A stretch of DNA of 64,000 bases, taken from positions 28,365,001-28,429,000 of the forward strand of contig NC_058524.1 in NCBI RefSeq assembly GCF_904849725.1, in the 5' to 3' direction. A model generated the notes under the pieces. The model ran no database searches and was not told where the DNA came from. It was given only the letters and a program-made list of their open reading frames with translations. A program made the translations under genes and the position numbers. Origin of the DNA: Hordeum vulgare subsp. vulgare. Its lineage: Eukaryota > Streptophyta > Magnoliopsida > Poales > Poaceae. Position 1 is the stretch's first letter, and each line of letters starts with the position of its first letter. Below are positions 21,460-33,326 of the stretch, piece by piece.

Positions 21460-21796
21460 TTTTCAAATAAATGAACAGAACATTTCAAAAATGTGAACAA
21501 TTTTTTGAAACATGAAAAAAATAACATTTTTGAAATTCTGAAGTTTTTTTGGAATACAAACAAATTTTTAAAGTTTGATCTTTCTGGAAATGTAAACAAA
21601 ATTCGAAAATATAATTTTTTTTAGTTCCGAATTTATAAAATTCCTGTTTTTTGAATATATATAAACAAGAATATATTTTTTTTACTTTTTTGAAAATTTA
21701 AACAAATTTTGAAAATCTGGATAGTTTTTGCAAATTTTAACAAAATTTGAAAACCTGGCATTTTTTGAAAATTTGAATCAATTTTGAATACTCAAG
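21460..21796. repeat. AT-rich degenerate micro-repeat
   Basis: Phrases such as aacaatttttgaaac and tttgaaaatttgaatc recur up to the 5' junction of the LINE at about 21797. Confidence 0.5.
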
Positions 21797-24700
21797 GTGC
21801 AGTCCCGCCACCTCCCCCGTCGTATGTCTCACCGCGGGTCATGAAGAAAGCAAGGAAGGACGGCTCTCCCTCGGAGCAGAGCAAAGAGATGATGGCAAAA
21901 TTGGCGGGCTCCAAGAAGGAGCGTCGTCAGGCCCAATGAAAATACTAAGCTGGAACTGCCGTGGGATAGGCGATCCCGCGACAGTTCGGGAACTCCGCGG
22001 CCTTGTGGAGATCAGTTCACCCACTATTTTATGTTTGGTAGAAACTCAGTTATGGAAGAGTCGTGTTGAAGGTCTTCGTTTTTCTTTAGGGTTTGATTTC
22101 AGTTTTGGAGTTAGTAGTAGTGGTCGCAGTGGTGGCATTTGTATTTTCTGGAAGAACACCATTGATGTTGCAATAAAGAACTATTTGGAGTATCGTGTTG
22201 ATGCATGGGTCACGGAGCCAGGCAAGGATCAATGGCGGATGTCGTGTTTCTATGGAGAGGCCACTAGAAGCCTTCGTCACAAGACATGGGAAACTATGAA
22301 ACGTTTGAGGGGAATGAGCACTCTTCCGTGGATATGCATTGGTGACTTCAATGAAATATTGAGACGAGTAGAACAACATGGACCAAATGAACATGACAGT
22401 GAGCAGATTGAAGCCTTCAGGGAAGCTGTGGATGTTTGTGGACTAGCTGACTTGGGTTACCGTGGACTTGACTAGACCTGGGAGAAGAAGGTATCTGGAG
22501 GCCATTTTTGTTGGGTGCGTTTGGATAGAGCCGTGGCCTCCCCTTGTTGGTCGGAGCTCTTTCCTTTCGCTACGGTGGAGCACTTGACAACAACTAAATC
22601 GGACCATAGCCCCATCCTGCTTGAGACCGAGCTGGTGGATTCTAGTGTTTAAGCCAAACAGAAACAATTTCGCTATGAATGCATATGGAGCGAGACCCTA
22701 GTTTTGGTGACGTTGTAGACAAAGCATGGCAGACAGTGGGACAAGCCCAATCCATTTCGGCGCTGTCATAGAAGCTTGCCATGGTGCCTGGTAGTTTGCA
22801 ACGGTGGGGATGGACCACCTTCGGTGTGGTTAGAGCAGAGCTGCGCTCACGTCGGCTTCGTATGCAGACCTTGCATGCGGTACCTCATCGAACCGGCCCT
22901 ACGGGTGAGGAGGATAAGATCGAAGCCAGGATGGTGGAGTTGTGTTTGCGTGAGGAGATTATGTGGCATCAGCGAGCTCGCATCCAATGGCTAGCGGAAG
23001 GAGACATCAACTCCAAAAAATTTCATCGCAAAGCGAGCGCACACAAAGACAGAAATCGTATCACCGAGCTGCAAAGATCTGATGGGTCAGTTTGCAAGGA
23101 GGAAGATGAGATGGCCAGTATGGCGACGAATTTCTGCGGCAACTTATATACTTCTGAGAATACATATAGCATGGAGGAGGTGCTTTCACCTATAGCCTAT
23201 AGGATTGATGCTACTATGGACAGTAACCTTAATGCTCCATATACCAAAAATGAAGTGAAGTCTGCACTATTTCAAATGTTCCCTACTAAGGCTCCAGGGC
23301 CTGATGGGTTCCCAACACATTTCTTTCAGCGGCATTGGGATTTGTGTGGTGATGAGGTAACTGATATGGTGCTCAGAGTTCTGAGTGGGGAAGATTCACC
23401 GGAGGAGATAAACAAGACTTTCATTGTTCTAATTCCCAAGATTGCAAGTCCAAAAAATCTAGGACGGTTTTGACCGATCGGTCTGTCTAATGTGATCTTC
23501 AAGATTGCATCCAAGGTACTGGCTAACCGGCTCAAACTTATTCTCCCCGAGATCATTTCTGAGGAACAATCAACATTTGTACGAGGTCGTCTTATTACTG
23601 AAAAATTCATATCTGCTTATGAGTGCTTGCATTATATGAAAACAAAGAAGGTAAAGAGGAACCGGTTATGTGCTCTAAATCTTGACATGATGAAAGCTTA
23701 TGACAGACTTGAGTGGAATAATTTGGAGAGAGTCATGCTCAAGTTGGGAATGAGCCAACGGTTTACAAAAACAGTCATGAGATGTGTTACTTGGTCTCTT
23801 TTTCAGTTATATTTAATGGAGGGCGGCAAGAGGAATTCAGGCCTTCTCGGGGGTCTCCGTCAGGGTGATCCTATCTCCCCTTATCTCTTCATGTTGGCAG
23901 TTGAAGGGCTCTCATGTATGTTAAAATCTACGAGTGGTACTCATCGTATCGATGGTATAACGGTGGCTGCGGATGCCCCCCACGTAAATCATCTCTTGTT
24001 TGCTGACGGTAGCCTCCTGTTTTTTAATGCTACACCACAGATGGCCAACAGGGTGGATTCCCTTCTTCAACGTTATTGCGCTGCCTCCGGACAGCGGGTA
24101 AACAAGGACAAGTCGTCCATCTTCTTCAGCAAGGGGTGTTCGGAAGATCTAAGGGAGGAGATAAAACATGTTCTAGATGTGCAAAATGAACAACTCTCTC
24201 AAAAATATCTGGGATTACCCTCTCATGTAGGGCGGGCCAGAGAGGGATCTTTCAAATATTTAAAGGATAGAATCTGGAAGCAAGTTCAAGGCTGGATGGA
24301 AAAAGCTCTCTCTGTGGGAGGGATGGAGGTTCTCATTAAGTCTGTTGCACAGGCTATTCCTACCTACTCCATGGCGTGCTTCAAGTTACCTTGGGGGCTT
24401 TGTCAGCATATCAATGGACTCTTGAGGAAGTTCTGGTGGGGTTCAAAGAAACGAGAGAGGAAGACTGCCTGGGTTTCATGGGAGACTATGACAGAACCAA
24501 AATACATGGGGGGTATTGGTTTCCGCGATATTGAGTTGTTCAATCTTGCGCTGCTGGCCCGACAAGTATGGCCCCTCCACCAGGAGCCCAACTCTCTCAG
24601 TGCCCGGATTCTTAAGGTTGTCCACTATCCTTCAACGTTAATACTCCAAGCAGAATTGGGCAAACATCCATTGCACGTTTGGCGCTCAATTGTGGAGGGC

Positions 24701-26099
24701 AGAGATATTCTAAGACTTGGCTTAATAAAGCGTATTATAAGCTATGTCCGGTTTGTCCTAAATCCGAATACCCTCCACATACGGTCGTTGAACTCATTGA
24801 TCCAGTCACCAGAACTTGGGACCGAAGTGTTTTGGAGGCAAATTTTTACCAGATGGACATGGAAGCTATCCTAAACATCACGCTCACCTCTAGGGTTCAG
24901 AGTGATTTTTGGTCTTGGCACTATGAAAGAAAGGGCATCTTCACCGTCCATTCTGCATATAGGCTGCTGGCTTCCACCAAGCAACAATGTACAGACTGGC
25001 TCGAACACAATGAGGGACACTCAAACGTTGAAAGTTGATCATCACTCATGGACACGTTTTTGGGGCACTTTGGTCATGTCTAAGTTCAAAGTTTTTTGCC
25101 TGGAGGTTAGCCAAAACATCGATCCCGACAGACGAGGTGCGCAAGGACAGGAGCATGGCGGAAACAGTAGAGTGTTCTCTTTGTCACGTGGCGGCAGATA
25201 CATGGCGACATGCTCTCTTTGATTGCCACATGGCACGGTGTGTATGGGCCCTTGGGGTCGAGGATCTTACCGAGACTGTCATCTCGAACCGGACTGACGA
25301 TGCAAAGCTTTGGATGCTATGGCTGGTTGACACGCTTCCCTCACTGGACCTGACTAGGGTCCTTGTAACAATGTGGGCCATTTGGTGGGCGCGCCGAAAA
25401 GTAATCCATGACGAACAGTTCCAGAGCCCGTTGAGCACACACGTGTTTATCAACAAGTTTCTGGATGATCTAGAGATGATCCCTCCACCGGAGAATCGAG
25501 CAAAGGACCGACGACTGAGAACCAGGGACCTGCATGTAACGGCGGAGGACTTGCATGTAAACATAGATCTTCCTCGAGAGCAGCCGCTGCCAAAGTGGCG
25601 TTCGCCTGAGGTGCATGCAGCAAAGATGAATGTTGATGGGGGCTTCTCAAAAAATTGTGACCGAGGTGCTTCAGCTGCGGTGTGTAGAAACAAAGAGGTG
25701 GGAGGTTACCTTGGTGCTTTGGTCGTTATCTGAGAAGGGCTCCTGGATCCGACAGTTCTTGAAGCACAAGCGTGTCTCGAGGCACTTGCGCTCGCAACGG
25801 ACCTTAACATCCTATCGGTGTGCATTGCCTCTGATTGCCTGGAAGTTGTGATTAACATTGAGGAGGAGGTCCCGTGTCGATATGTCGACATTTTACAAGA
25901 TATCAAGCACTTGAGAAGTTCACTTCAAGATTTAAAATATATTCATGAAAGTAGGAAGTCTAATGGAGAGGCCCATGCACTAGCTAAAGTTGTTGCATCC
26001 CTACCTCCTGGGCGCCACTTTTAGCTCACCAGTTTACCCGATATCATGTGTATCCCCATGTCTCTGAACTTATAATAAAGGATACAATTTTCGCTAAAA
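21797..26099 (+). mobile_element. LINE (plant L1-type), 5'-truncated and decayed
   Basis: The element holds the end of ORF1 (about 32 residues ending KKERRQAQ). This overlaps the start of ORF2 by an ATGA at 21936-21939, followed by endonuclease, reverse transcriptase, zinc-binding and RNase H domains. The 3' end is an A-rich tail, gataca...cgctaaaaa. The order and the ORF1/ORF2 overlap are typical of plant L1 elements. The missing 5' part fits incomplete reverse transcription at insertion. No target duplication was established. Confidence 0.85.
21936..26024 (+). pseudogene. LINE ORF2 (endonuclease, reverse transcriptase, RNase H), broken
   Basis: The order is APE-type endonuclease (MKILSWNCRG, VETQ, GDFNE, SDHSPIL), reverse transcriptase, a zinc-binding segment (CSLC...HALFDC) and an RNase H-like domain (MNVDGG, IASDCLEV). 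Damage is visible at several points. There is a TAG at 22473, just before TWEKK. A frameshift lies between endonuclease and RT. A TGA at 23471 falls in the GRFxPI motif, where CGA would be expected. Another frameshift lies at about 24720-24780, followed by one near 25030, and a TGA is at 25731. The RT active site reads FADG where FADD is expected, so the second metal-binding Asp is lost. Outside these points the frames are long, which suggests moderate age. Confidence 0.88.
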
Positions 26100-26111
26100 A
26101 GACCGGTGGCA

Positions 26112-26641
26112 CATAGAATACTCATAGTGAAGAGTAACTTAGGGGGTGTTTGTTTCCATGGACTTTTTGGTGCAGGGACTAAAAAAAGTCCCTTTTAGTC
26201 CCATGTGAAACAAATAGAAGAGACTTTCAGGGACTAAAAGGGGGTATTTGGGACTAAAGAAAGAAGTCCCTACGGGAGGGTCTTTTTGAGAGTTTTTTGA
26301 CACTTTTTCAAACAGTGCCCCTACTTTTAGCATGCCATTTAATAACTTCTAATACATTACTAGGGGTAACATGGTGTTTTTACATGTCATTTAAGGACCT
26401 CTAGTCCTTGTTTAGTCCATGAAAACAAACGGGTAGGGACTAAGGACTTTTTAGTTGGGACTAAAAAAATTTTGGGGACTTCTCAAACAAACAGGGCCTT
26501 AGACTAGTAACATGCATATGTTACTATATTTATAGTGATGAGTAACATATGTGTAGTGTCATGCATCATTCCATTTATTAAGTTGTAAATATTGTCTTAG
26601 TATGTGTCATGTATGAGTAACTAGAGATGTTAGTTAACTTA
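26112..26641. mobile_element. Tourist-type MITE (catagtgaagagtaac family) interrupted by another MITE
   Basis: The left end ctcatagtgaagagtaac and the downstream gactagtaacatgcatatg with gtgatgagtaacatatg belong to one MITE body, split at TTA by the element at 26142-26498. The right end is not clear. Confidence 0.55.
26142..26498. mobile_element. Tourist/Harbinger MITE inserted in a second MITE
   Basis: The left end gggggtgtttgtttcc and right end caaacaaacagggcc are inverted repeats. TTA flanks both sides (26139-26141 and 26499-26501). Length 357 bp, rich in gggactaaa/tttagtccc phrases, non-coding. Confidence 0.85.
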
Positions 26642-26688
26642 TCTTTCTTCTATTTAATTAGCTGTTGCGTTATTTATTTATTTGCTTA

Positions 26689-26960
26689 GGCTGGCCATAG
26701 TAAGGGTATCATAGCCAGTAACATAGTTTTGGGACTAGCAAACATGGTGATGTAGCAAGTAATTGAAGAAGAGAGAGAGGATTAAAGTAACATAAGTAGA
26801 TATCGTAACATGTTAAATGCTATGCTACTATGTGTCATGCATGTCAATAAATGAGATCACCTATGATACTAGTTTATGTTACTATGCACTATGAATGTAG
26901 TATCATACAATAGTAACATATGCATGATACTATTATATGTTACTCTCCACTATGAGCACC
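26689..26960. mobile_element. Tourist-type MITE
   Basis: The left end ggctggccatagtaaggg and right end ctccactatgagcacc are inverted repeats. They are flanked by TTA at 26686-26688 and 26961-26963. It belongs to the same broad family as the interrupted MITE just upstream. Confidence 0.8.
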
Positions 26961-26963
26961 TTA

Positions 26964-27604
26964 GTTATCATCTATGGGTTCTTCCCATGTCAGGCCTGAG
27001 AAAGTGCATCACGGAATGTGCAGAACGATTAATGTGGGTCGTTAGTCGTTACCATGATTAAGAATCGTATATATTTTCCCTCCGTGACACCCTCACTTAG
27101 ATTAACCGGGAAAAGGGCATCTCCAACGGAAATTCCTATTGGACGCACAATGCATCAAAATGATCAAAATGCTGAAGTATCACACACAGCTGACCTAGCC
27201 AAATTTTCTATTGGCTGGCCCATTCCGTCAGCAGGGATATTGATTTTACGTTTTTTTTTTGAGTAGTGGATATTGATTTTAGGTTCCTTACTGACTGGTT
27301 CTTTTTTGTTTTTCTTGTCATCTTTGGTTCCTTTTTATTTTTCATTTTCTATTTATTTACAAAAAATCCCTTATGAAAAAGTTCAGAGATTTTCAAAATT
27401 TGTTACGAATTTCCAAAGTAGTTCTAAAATTTACAAACTTTTCATTTTCTAAAATGTTAGTAATTTCAAAATAAATTAAATTTCAAAACTATTTCCGTTT
27501 TAAATATTTTTTCGCAAACTAAAAAAAATGTTCACATGGACAAAATTATTTTCATATTTTTTAAAAAAAATCAGGTTTTGTAAAGATATTCAAATGTTCA
27601 CAGG
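26964..27604. other. Non-coding stretch with a Harbinger-like terminus and AT-rich repeats
   Basis: gggcatctccaacgga at about 27116 is a Harbinger-type left terminus without a clear partner. From 27300 to 27600 the sequence is the same AT-rich micro-repeat style seen elsewhere. Confidence 0.4.
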
Positions 27605-27800
27605 CAGAGAGGTAATAGCCGATGGTGGATTCGAGGAATCACCCTCCCCCATGGCTCGATTAGCACCAAGGTGATGCTGATTAAGTGTAGTCATGGCGAT
27701 GCTTTCACGCAAGGATGTGGCCTTCAGTAAGGGGACCCTTTGTCCCATCTCCTATTCATCGTAGTTATGGATAATAGTCGTCAATCCGTGCGTCAACACG
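27605..27800 (+). pseudogene. Small LINE reverse transcriptase fragment
   Basis: From 27662 one frame reads STKVMLIKCSHGDAF, then TQGCGLQ, a TAA, and GDPLSHLLFIVVMDN. This is the conserved RQGDPLSPLLF block of plant LINE reverse transcriptases, with CAG-TAA in place of RQ. Only about 45 codons survive. It is unrelated in position to the larger LINE upstream. Confidence 0.7.
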
Positions 27801-28255
27801 GCCTAGCATGTGAATACATGTACAAAATATAAATTTGATGTGTAAACATCATTTTGTTTGTGCATCACAACCTGGAAGAGAACCGTTTCTCCGTAATGTT
27901 TGCAAAAATAATATCACACGGCGTTCTATTGATTTGATTTTCCCTGAACATAGTTTAGTTGGCGACACGGTCTCTTATCTAATACAGTTAATTATTAGGA
28001 TTCATTGGCGTCACTAACCGCTACAGTTACTTGAGATTGAACCCTTCAACTTGGTTATAACATAATCGACATGTAAAGCTGATATTTTGTCAGCAATGAT
28101 ACCTCACATGAGTTGTGAGAATAAGAAACAAATGAATCTGAAATAGATTATCTCGAGAAAGGTCAATTTCTCCGAACTAACTACATTATAGTATTATACA
28201 CGTCTATTCAGCTGCTATGGAAGTCCTAGGTATACTGATGTGAGTATGTGACTTA
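27801..28255. other. Non-coding stretch, nothing recognised
   Basis: AT-rich, with no gene and no clear repeat termini. Confidence 0.4.
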
Positions 28256-28602
28256 GAGGATGCTTGGATACGTTTTAGTCCCATGACTAAAAGTAGTGGG
28301 ACTAAAACTTGCTACCCTCACCCATGCTTGAATCCAAATACTAAAGAGACTAAAATCAAGTTAATGAGCAATTATTATCCTCCAAACCCTCCAATTCAGA
28401 ACTCACCTATGTTAAAGGAGAAGAGTTAAATGAGGAGAGAGAGGACTAATCCATATTTTAGTAGGGGTACTCCTGACTAAAAAAAATTTAGTCTCAAGAT
28501 TAGTTTTAGCCCCTCTTTAGTCAGGGGTGGTTGGAACTTTAGCCTTTTAAAAAGACTATTTTTAGTCAGACTAAAATAAATCCCTTGGATCCAAGCACCC
28601 TC
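28256..28602. mobile_element. Tourist-type MITE
   Basis: The left end gaggatgcttggatac and right end ggatccaagcaccctc are inverted repeats. TTA flanks both sides (28253-28255 and 28603-28605). Internal tttagtccc phrases, 347 bp, non-coding. Confidence 0.85.
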
Positions 28603-28605
28603 TTA

Positions 28606-29394
28606 CAATAAAGAAGAAATCTAGGGGTCAATATAACCACAATAAGTCCTTGTCGTGAAGATCCACCAAAATTATTGATCATCCAACCGTTCAATCATAA
28701 ACATTGAGATGGAGTGTGTCCAATTAGATGTTGTTTTTAAAATATAATTCCAAGTATATACACAATAAAAGATCAATCCAACAACAATAGTTAACAGGTT
28801 AAAATCCGAGGAAACTCGAACAATTCCTAGAATAGTTCATATCTTATAGACTTAAATCCAGAAAACACAGCACCAGTTCGAGACCTAAACAGAAGGTGAG
28901 ATGCAACAAACTCATAATGTTTCCATGAGAGGGTTCAGTGGATGCATATCAGTCCAATCAAGTACGTACGTCATAGGAATACTTTAGTATGGTTAGATGT
29001 TCCAGTAGAGTAGTAAATTGTTTCTTTTACAAAGTTTTACTTCCTTATTTCCGTATATTTCAAATGTAGGTGCATGTGCAACTGTTTGGGCAAACCGAAA
29101 ATGGAACTTCTTATGACGCCACACTGTTTGACTAAACAGAACAGTTCAAAGGTTATTAGGGGAGGTAGAATAACTTGAGAACGACGAGCCCGTGTTTCGT
29201 TGTTGTTGTTTTTTTAACACGGGGCTGGCAGTGTGCCGTGTGGTGCGTTAATGCTCCCGGATTCGGCCGAAACAGCTGAAGGCCCTGTTTATTACTCCCA
29301 GATTCGGCCCACGAAAGAGCTGAAGGCGCTGTCTATTACGTTAGCGAATACACCTTTCAACAATTACTCTCATCTTCATAGACTGTGATAAGTG
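28606..29394. other. Non-coding stretch, nothing recognised
   Basis: No gene. A ggttattaggggaggt terminus-like string occurs at about 29150. A duplicated phrase around ccagattcggcc/ccggattcggcc with agctgaaggc lies at about 29258-29330. Confidence 0.4.
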
Positions 29395-30375
29395 GCGCAC
29401 TGTATGCGTGTCACTTGTCGCAACCTGTGATTTTTTGTCTTTTTTCGTAGATCCGTATTTTCAAAACGTTGTATCTCGTCAATTGTACGTTCAAATTTCG
29501 AACCGTTTTCACCGTTGGCTTTCTCGCGTCGAGATCTTTAAAACTAGATCCCATATTGATAGGTTTTGACAAAAAAGTCATAAAAAAACCGAAAGCAAAA
29601 AACCAAACGAAAAAACCGTGCCTCACGCGATAGAAAAAAAACAGAAAACACAGTTTTTTTCCCTTTCCTCGCGAAGGCAAAACCGTGCCTCTCGCGAAAA
29701 AAAGAAGTAGAAAACGCGTTTTCCCCTTTTCGGGAGAGGCACGGACGTGCCTCTCGTAAAGGCAAAACCGTGCCTTTCGTGGAAGCAAAACCGTGGGTCT
29801 CGGAAAAAAAACAGAAAACACATTTTTTTCCCTTTCGGGAGCGTGCCTCTCGCGAAGGCAAAACCGTGTCTTTCGCGGAAGCAAAGCCGTGTCTCTAATA
29901 AAAAAACAGAAAACTCATTTTTTTCCTTTCCGAAAGGCACGGTCGTGCCTCTCGCGAAGGCAAAACCGTGCCTTTTGTGAAAGAAAAAACGTGCCTCTCG
30001 CAAAAAAATGAAAACTCGTTTTTTTCCTTTCCGAAAGGCACGGCCGTGCCATTCGCGCAGGCAAAACCGTGCCTCTTCCAAAAAAATTAAAAAACAAGTT
30101 TTTTCGCGTAAACAAAAAGAAAATGCGATTTTTCATGGAAAAAAATTTAATTTTTTTCGTCCAAAAGTTATGAAAGACCGATGAAAAACACAACATAAAA
30201 AATGAAATAAAACCACTCAAAAAAGGCAAAAACGCATGCAAAAAATAAAAATAATAAAATCCGAAGGAAACGATCAGAGCGATACACGTGGCGGCGGTTG
30301 GAAACGCGCCAAGTGGCGACGCACGGGATCGATCGCTGGAAGGCTCCCGAGGAGCGCTCGCTAACTAGTTGCTCC
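29395..30375. mobile_element. Unclassified non-coding element carrying a minisatellite
   Basis: The ends contain partly inverted sequence (aagtggcgcactgtatgcg on the left, gccaagtggcgacgcacgg on the right). The left shoulder holds a phrase common to such elements (aaaactagatcccatattga). The core is the cgtgcctctcgcgaagg array. It might be Mutator-related, but no target duplication could be fixed. Confidence 0.4.
29590..30105 (+). repeat. Minisatellite of cgtgcctctcgcgaaggc units
   Basis: About five irregular units of roughly 90-110 bp combine cgtgcctctcgcgaaggcaa, aaccgtgcctttcg and cagaaaactcattttttt phrases. Adjacent inverted parts such as gaaaggcacg and cgtgcctctc can pair. Long frames on both strands across this array are repeat artefacts. 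Confidence 0.85.
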
Positions 30376-30476
30376 CTGTTTATTACCTACAACTCAAATT
30401 AGCTGCAACGCGTCTAGATGTAGTTATACATAGAAAAATCTAAGGAAAATAATTCAAAGACCAAGGATGTATCATA

Positions 30477-30557
30477 CTCCCTCCGTAAATTAATATAAGG
30501 GCATTTAGATCAGTATTTTAGTGACCTAAACGCTATTATATTATTTTACGGAGGAAG
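30477..30557. mobile_element. Stowaway MITE
   Basis: Ends ctccctccgtaaattaat and ttattttacggaggaag are inverted, with TA on each side. It is 81 bp long and nearly a full-length hairpin. Confidence 0.88.
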
Positions 30558-30590
30558 TACATTCTAAAGAAGTTAGTAACAATTTTCTTA

Positions 30591-30819
30591 CTCACTTCGT
30601 CACAGTTTAGAAGACGTGTTTGTAAATTCCTAGAACCTAGGTGATTATTGATTGACTCTGAGGTGAGCTCAAAAATAGCATTCATACTATGCATGCGGAT
30701 AGGAGTAGTACAACGGAGTAGTAATTAGCTACTAGAAATAAATACAAAGCGTCATAAACCTTGTCTATTGTAAAACACACATACATTTAACCGTGCCTTC
30801 TAAATTGTGACGGAGGGAG
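30591..30819. mobile_element. Stowaway MITE
   Basis: Ends ctcacttcgtcacagtttag and taaattgtgacggagggag, flanked by TA. A second member of the same family lies at 33482-33707 in the opposite orientation. Confidence 0.88.
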
Positions 30820-31560
30820 TAACATGTGAAGTGTACATCTCAAAGTCTCACTAAGTAATACATTTAAATCTACTCTTCCACTAAGGCATGCAAAATTTAA
30901 TACATAAGCGAGTTATACATTTAACTTATAAATTATAATTATTTTTGCATTAATCTGTCATATCATATACTATTCATGTTAGTCATCTTTCATATTTTTT
31001 TTCATATATTCATGTTAGTCATATTTTTTGTTCATATATTTAGTAACTACCTACAAATTATTAACGATGTTAAGGAAGCAACGCGTGGAGGTCAAGAGAG
31101 AGAGAGAGTGTCATACATGCATACATGCCAACTCAACTATCATGCCATATCAGCGAATATACAATTAAACTACCGAATTTTCCTACTATATCATGTTCCA
31201 TGTTATCAATTATGTTTTTTGTTTGCTTTGGATTACTAACCATTAGTCCATTATCTCCTTGATGCAAAAATAAGCACTGAAACGGTTTGCTGTTCAAATT
31301 CCCCCTATCTCATTGATACTCAACTTCTCCACGAGACAAGTTTAGTAGTAACAGCCCAAAGGCATCGCCCCTTTCCCTTATAACATGTTATTCTCACACA
31401 GAGTTCTTCTAATAAATAGCAACGACATCATCATCTAACGGGGATTCATAATTTTTCCTTTCCTTGCTCGATCTCTTCTCCAGAACCGAGACCAACCTTG
31501 GTACTGTACAACTGCACATATCAATCCTATAGAATTCAACATGACATGCTACATTTCTTC
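30820..31560. other. Non-coding AT-rich stretch
   Basis: A short duplication, catgttagtcat with ttttttcatatatt, occurs at 30974-31030. No gene is seen. Confidence 0.45.
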
Positions 31561-31703
31561 TATCCATATGTTTAAAAAATTCTACGAATCAAAGAGGCCC
31601 ATAAAAATAGGATTCTATTCATACAAACCAAAGAACCCTAAAGCTTTTCTATAGAACTCCTATCCTGTAGGATTCCTACCCCCTTTCTTCGAACCAAAGG
31701 AGG
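31561..31703. mobile_element. Right part of a MITE
   Basis: The sequence ends cgaaccaaaggaggcc followed by TAA. This is the inverted form of a common grass Tourist/hAT-like terminus (ggcctcctttggttcg). The left end was not located. Confidence 0.5.
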
Positions 31704-31719
31704 CCTAAAGGTATAATAA

Positions 31720-32714
31720 GAGCATCTACATCTAGGCACCCACTACCCCTCTCAAACTCCCGGGCGGGCCGTCCGCTCATTAACCGGCCACGAAATTCTA
31801 ACCTTGACACGCGCTTCAAATGGGCCTCAAACGCCGAGGCTGACCGACATCCCTCATATCCAACCTCAATATTGGACGTATATGGGGGTGCCCGGGTGTG
31901 CCTACCACGTCATACTGACACTTGGGTCCCACAAAGAATCACCAGGAAACCCGGAGGTTCGAAGCAAGTCACCTTCATCGTATCGATGTCGCCACGTGGC
32001 GCTGCTCTGATGAAACATGTCCTCCCTAGCTCAGCTATTTAAGCCGACCACCGATGCCGAACCCCTACCCCTCCATCATTTCTTCATCCCATCCGCCGCC
32101 GCCACCACTTTCTAACGCACATCTATTTAAGCCATGCCACCCCGTCGCCACCTCCGATTTATAACGTCGGAGCGCCGACTGCAGCTTCTTGAGTACGCCC
32201 GGGCAAGACGCGACGCTCAGATCGCCGCAGGGTTTACCTCCGGGTCTAGTGGATTTGGAGTAGGAGTTGTAGGAGGAGGAAGTTGAGGAGGAGGATGAGG
32301 AGCCGAAGCCAGAGGAGGACGTGGGAGACGCTGGGGACATGGAGCTGCAGGCCATCCTCGACTCCATCCTCTCGGAGTCAGATGCGGAAGCCAAACGATG
32401 GAGCAGGCCGCAGAGGAGGCGGAGACGCTCGTCTACCTAGGTAAGCTCGAGGAGGAGGAGGATGAGCCGGAGCCCTCCTACACGCCCGTCTTCCTGCCGC
32501 CCGGCATCGACGTCGTGGACATCTCCAACGAGAAAAACTAGGGTGTTACGTACTATGTAGTACGTATGATTTTCTTTTACGTGTTTTCTATGGATTTTGG
32601 GGTTCAAATATGAAAGACTCAGATATGGACGAGCAGATCTAAGGACTGACCAGTCAATACTCGTAGATTCGCCATTTGATAACCCAGATTAGCAAACTGT
32701 GGTTGTAGATGCTC
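31720..32714 (+). mobile_element. Harbinger-type non-autonomous element with cargo (Y3)
   Basis: Left end gagcatctacatctagg and right end gtggttgtagatgctc form the inverted repeats. TAA flanks both sides (31717-31719 and 32715-32717). The internal order matches Y1: a non-coding left arm, TATTTAAG at 32036-32043, an acidic coding-like section, then ctatgtagtacgta before the right arm. No transposase is present. Confidence 0.82.
32134..32541 (+). pseudogene. Decayed cargo gene of Harbinger-type element Y3
   Basis: An ATG at 32134 follows the TATTTAAG box and starts MPPRRHLRFITSERRLQLL. The frame meets stops at a tag near 32260 and again further on. Acidic, Glu-rich sequence continues in shifted frames and ends with DVVDISNEK-like codons before a TAG at 32539. 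The family is not recognised. The highly acidic middle and the short conserved tail resemble the cargo of Y1. Because the frame is broken, the name pseudogene is used. Confidence 0.45.
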
Positions 32715-32850
32715 TAATGTTGATCGTAATGGACGTATCATAAGTAGTATTATGCATGCCAACTAAGAAATTTTAAGGAGATCACATAGAACTAAATGAG
32801 AATAGAGAGAGTTGGGTACCATATCATGACACCACATCATATTAAGGGAT

Positions 32851-33054
32851 AGTTATTTTGGTGGCTTTTTTGAGCTTCTAGAATAAGATGCCCCCTACCC
32901 AGCTTATTCTAGAAGCCCAATCAAAAATACTTTTTAGAAGCCTACTATCAAATCTTAATCAGTAGACTTCTAAAAAATAAATTTGATTGGGCTTTTGGAA
33001 TAAGCTGGGTAGGGGTAACTTATTTCAGCTTATTCTAGAAGCCAACAAAAGAAC
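32851..33054. mobile_element. Foldback MITE with near-complete inverted repeats
   Basis: The left arm (agcttctagaataag, ctacccagcttattctagaa, gcccaatcaaa) is repeated inverted in the right arm (tttgattgggctttt, gctgggtaggggta, cttattctagaagcc). Arms of about 90 bp are separated by a short loop. The superfamily is unclear. Confidence 0.75.
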
Positions 33055-33163
33055 TGGCTCTAAAGGATATGGTACTATGTGTCATGCATGACAATAAATG
33101 AATCATCCTATAACACTAACATATGATAGTAACATTAGACTAGTCATAGTGAAGAGTACCTTA

Positions 33164-33326
33164 GGCCCTCCTTGGATTCGGTGTAAACTTATACGCCCGG
33201 ATTTATTCTATAGGTGTATATTACTGTCGCTGTGTTATTTCCGCCTGAATTAAAAACAATGGTTGTAGGTTTGTATTTATTGCGGAGGTATTTGAGAGTA
33301 ATTAAACCGACAATCTAAGCGGGGCC
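33164..33326. mobile_element. Short Tourist-type MITE
   Basis: Ends ggccctccttggattcgg and caatctaagcggggcc are imperfect inverted repeats. It is flanked by TTA (33161-33163) and TTG (33327-33329), and interrupts another MITE. Confidence 0.65.

Noticed and set aside
29411..30081. Overlapping frames on the minus strand rich in Phe, Arg and Lys
   Set aside because: They lie wholly in the cgtgcctctcg minisatellite and change frame with each unit irregularity.
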